Shown here: in pieces, positions 61,780-64,000 of the stretch | Layout: each line of letters opens with the position of its first letter | Numbering within the stretch: position 1 is the first letter of the stretch | DNA from: SB11 sp943370295 | Lineage (GTDB): Bacteria; Bacteroidota; Bacteroidia; UBA8524 | Direction of reading: 5' to 3' | DNA: 64,000 bases | Assembly (NCBI GenBank): GCA_943370295.1 | Contig: CALRQL020000001.1 | Span: 485,627-549,626, forward strand | The notes under the pieces: model-generated | What the model was told of the DNA's origin: nothing | Seen by the model: the letters and a program-made list of their open reading frames with translations, nothing else | Databases searched by the model: none | Made by a program: the position numbers and the translations under genes

Positions 61780-62417
61780 GGAGTTAATCGCCCCAGAATT
61801 TTTTTTCCTTCGAATACAGCATTAATATTTCCTTTGTTACCTCTTTCATTATAATATTCGCCTTTTAATACTTTTTTATCAGGATAAAATGTAAATTTAG
61901 TCGTTCCGAAATGTTTATTTAGTTCTTTTTCAAAGATATCAGGTTCACTTCCAAATATATAATATATCTCACAACAACCATTTTCTAGTTTTGATATGTG
62001 TTCAGAGAAGCTAAATCCACTCGAAGTAACTTGGGGTGAGTCAGAATTACCAAAGTACGATCTTATTTTTATATAAGATGAGGTCTGTTTAATTTCAATT
62101 ACACATTTTTTTTCAACATAATTATCATTGCTATCTTTATAGGTGGATATAAGCTTTCCTTGATATCTTCCATTCAAATTGGGTAAGTCAATTAACCACT
62201 TGAAAATTCCCCATTTCCAGCCAAACTCATTAATCCAAAATAAAGTTAGGGTTATTAAACTTACAACCGAAAGTACACCAACATAGTCTATTATCTTTAT
62301 AGCAATCTCATTATCTTTTAAAAATCCTAAAAAATAGTTAGTAATAGCATTAAATATAATTGATAGAACGAGAATAAAGATGATAAGTGATGATGTTTTA
62401 TAATATTTAAAATTCAT
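61776..62417 (-). CDS. Cap15-like CBASS membrane effector (2 TM plus beta-barrel)
   Basis: The 213-residue protein has two N-terminal membrane helices (about 9-30 and 42-64) and a beta-rich C-terminal domain beginning LPNLNGRYQGKLISTY, with IEIKQTSSYIKIRSYF and KGEYYNERGNKGNINAVFEG. This is the layout of Cap15-type (SMODS-associated 2TM-beta) effectors, which bind a cyclic nucleotide and disrupt the inner membrane. ATG 62417 begins one base after the CD-NTase stop; an upstream in-frame ATG at 62474 lies inside the CD-NTase gene and is less likely. The pair forms a two-gene CBASS operon. Confidence 0.8.
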   Translation of the reverse strand: MNFKYYKTSSLIIFILVLSIIFNAITNYFLGFLKDNEIAIKIIDYVGVLSVVSLITLTLFWINEFGWKWGIFKWLIDLPNLNGRYQGKLISTYKDSNDNYVEKKCVIEIKQTSSYIKIRSYFGNSDSPQVTSSGFSFSEHISKLENGCCEIYYIFGSEPDIFEKELNKHFGTTKFTFYPDKKVLKGEYYNERGNKGNINAVFEGKKILGRLTP

Positions 62418-62418
62418 A

Positions 62419-63324
62419 TTAAGTATATTGTAAGTATTTCCACATTTGCTTCGCAAACAAATTTGTATCTTCAATATTCCATTTTCGACTTGAATGAAAA
62501 AGATAAAACATTTCGTTAACCTCTATCAAATTTTTACATTTTTGCAAATCGATTGTTGAATTATGAATATGAATTATTGAATCCCTTAGAATGTCATTCC
62601 AAGAAGTGTTTGTAGTAAAGAACTGGTTGGGTACATTGTAAATTAGACATTCAATAAAAAATGACTTAATCGAATTTGGAACTGGTAAACCTTCTTCAAC
62701 CATTCTGTTTTTGATACGTTTAAAGAGCCTTACCGTTCTTTTGAACTTTCTTTGTGTTGCGTCATTTTTTTTAACACCATTATTATATTGTAAATTTGGA
62801 TAGTTTATTATCTCCAAACCATCACTGCTGAAAAATTTTATTCCTTCATAAAAGTTATTTACATCATTTTTAGTGTCCCATCTGTAGTTTCTATATTGAA
62901 ACGCTGGTACTACATCTGCCTCCACTCTATAGGTGTTTGAATGAATTTTAATAGACTTGTTGCCAACAGTAACTGCTTCATTTCCAAACTTTGAAATTAA
63001 GGAATTTATAATAAGTTGTCTGAAGTTGCCGTACTTGTCTGTTCCTTCAGTAAAGCCATAGTCTTCTCTTGTGGCTCCATCACGATATTTAGAGAAAAAA
63101 GTGTCTTTTAGCATCACGCATATATCAATGTCGCTATTTAGTCTTACATTAGTGTTATTCCTATATGAGCCTTGTGGAACAAACTCAATAGTTTTATTTT
63201 TTAACTCGGAATGCGATGAGACAGCCTCCTTAATCATACTGATTGTATTGGATATTTTTTGCTCTTCATTTTCGCTTGAAGGCTTTCTCCATGAGTCAAG
63301 AGTTTCCTCTGTAAATTTTGGCAT
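62419..63324 (-). CDS. CBASS CD-NTase (cGAS/DncV-like nucleotidyltransferase)
   Basis: The 301-residue enzyme carries the polymerase-beta-like core: FVPQGSYRNNTNVRLNSDID with Gly52-Ser53 and catalytic Asp65/Asp67, and YRVEADVVPAFQYRNY with the third Asp137. Two-domain CD-NTases of this size make a cyclic di- or oligonucleotide after phage infection; the product identity cannot be read here. It lies first in the operon with the Cap15-like effector and has a promoter-like pair of boxes. No Cap2/Cap3 or HORMA/TRIP13 genes are adjacent, so it fits the minimal type I CBASS. Confidence 0.9.
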   Translation of the reverse strand: MPKFTEETLDSWRKPSSENEEQKISNTISMIKEAVSSHSELKNKTIEFVPQGSYRNNTNVRLNSDIDICVMLKDTFFSKYRDGATREDYGFTEGTDKYGNFRQLIINSLISKFGNEAVTVGNKSIKIHSNTYRVEADVVPAFQYRNYRWDTKNDVNNFYEGIKFFSSDGLEIINYPNLQYNNGVKKNDATQRKFKRTVRLFKRIKNRMVEEGLPVPNSIKSFFIECLIYNVPNQFFTTNTSWNDILRDSIIHIHNSTIDLQKCKNLIEVNEMFYLFHSSRKWNIEDTNLFAKQMWKYLQYT

Positions 63325-63347
63325 ATGACAGTAATATTCTTCAATAG

Positions 63348-63377
63348 CAAAATTAAATATTTAGATGTAATTTTCAA
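63348..63377 (-). promoter_or_regulatory. Promoter of the CBASS operon
   Basis: Minus strand: TTG (63375-63377), 19-base spacer, TAATTTTG (63348-63355), 24 bases before the CD-NTase ATG. Confidence 0.55.
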
Positions 63378-63479
63378 TATATGATAATTTCCTATACTGA
63401 TGGGTGTCATGGTTATATTTTGTATTGGTTTGGCCACTCTCGGCCCTTTTTGCCTTACTCAAATAATACTAAAGGTGCA

Positions 63480-63800
63480 AGTACTCAACATTTCCCCCTC
63501 TAATGGAGAGGGACGCAGTGCAGTAAAGTTGGCAAAGAATACATTCAGGGTGAGGGAAATAGTGTCTGCCGTTGTGAAATGCCCATTTTTCCTTATGTGT
63601 AACCGTTTTTCGACCACCCCCGACCTCCCGATTGAAATCGGGACAGGCTCTCCTTTTCCACCCTCACAAGGCTATTGCAAGGAGGGGAGTTGCGCGCGGG
63701 CCGTTGCAAACCGTACGATGAGGAAAAAAACAGGAGTATGTTGGGTTTGCGGGCTGGCACGTCCTGAGCTTGTCGAAGGGTGCGGACACCTCTTTTACCC
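63480..63800. repeat. Cluster of palindromic intergenic repeats
   Basis: The region contains hairpins of the kind scattered in Bacteroidetes genomes: CCCTCTAATGGAGAGGG at 63501-63517, CCCGATTGAAATCGGG near 63627-63642, and GTCCTGAGCTTGTCGAAGG near 63761-63779. A 138-codon open frame (63400-63816) runs across them but has no domain or coding texture, so I treat the region as non-coding. Confidence 0.65.
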
Positions 63801-63816
63801 TCCCTTTTTTATGTAA

Positions 63817-64000
63817 ACATTATTTAGGACTTGACATTAAGGGAAGGCGAGAGTTTGAACGTCGGGTTGGTGAGTAATCGGGTAGGGGTCTTATTCCTGC
63901 GACAGGTATAAAGACCTGCCGCTATGGATAGAGTGCCCAACTTTCTATCAAATAGCATCGGGATTTATTCCTGATGGTTAGGGAGTGGTCTAAACATTCA
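63817..64000. other. Right-end sequence, no gene recognised
   Basis: No convincing open frame on either strand. There is a short inverted repeat, GCGACAGGT/ACCTGCCGC at about 63898-63922, in the same style as the repeats to its left. The window ends inside this sequence. Confidence 0.4.

Noticed and set aside
63400..63816. 138-codon open frame on the plus strand
   Set aside because: It runs over several palindromic repeats, has a mixed composition with no domain, and contains translated repeat text such as LARPELVEGCG, a known artefact of the CCTGAGCTTGTCGAAGG repeat.

Overview
This window is chromosomal DNA from a member of the Bacteroidota (Bacteroidetes). The evidence is direct. Secreted proteins end in type IX secretion (T9SS) C-terminal sorting domains. 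Several genes are preceded by the phylum's -33/-7 promoter, TTTG-N19-TAnnTTTG, in some cases letter-perfect. Shine-Dalgarno sequences are weak or absent, and the family content (WG-repeat protein, short MenE, CusA-TolC fusion, DUF3857-type proteins) fits. I cannot name the genus. No rRNA genes were seen. Two intact tRNA genes (Leu-GAG, Pro-GGG) are present.

Layout. 0-7 kb: partial DinB-like protein, lipoprotein and bestrophin-like channel (minus strand), then an operon of a secreted protein, an ECF sigma factor and a putative anti-sigma factor, and a T9SS cargo protein. 7-16 kb: tRNA-Leu, FkbM methyltransferase, WG-repeat protein, Lon protease, sodium symporter, a structured leader ahead of a metallophosphoesterase, and CorA. 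16-28 kb: lipoprotein, PfkA, PyrD, BamA-like outer-membrane protein, TrmH-type methyltransferase, YigZ, a secreted HExxH protease, universal stress protein and thiolase. 28-33 kb: a glycosyltransferase/GH130 operon, then a 132-bp tandem array of truncated tRNA-Pro copies with terminators, leading to an intact tRNA-Pro. 33-40 kb: MscS channel, Glu/Leu-type dehydrogenase, AnmK, a response regulator, a Tat-exported class V aminotransferase, MenE and an HD-CoaD fusion. 40-46 kb: a heavy-metal RND efflux operon. 46-54 kb: two DUF3857/transglutaminase-like proteins, an outer-membrane protein, a methyltransferase, two tandem small HAD proteins and ElbB.

The right end (54-64 kb) looks accessory. Two paralogous unknown proteins precede a TM2-domain and a DUF2752 protein. 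Next, an AT-rich gene (two cold-shock-like domains plus a DUF3825-like domain) sits exactly between two 50-bp direct copies of the 3' end of uvrA. All five differences between the copies are silent, which is the footprint of a site-specific insertion that rebuilt the uvrA 3' end. Beyond uvrA lies a two-gene CBASS antiphage operon (CD-NTase plus a Cap15-like membrane effector), convergent with a membrane GGDEF protein whose signature is KGDEF. The window closes in palindromic intergenic repeats.

The strongest leads are the uvrA 3'-end insertion and the CBASS/GGDEF cluster, followed by the tRNA-fragment array, the structured leader at 14.2-14.4 kb and the HD-CoaD fusion.
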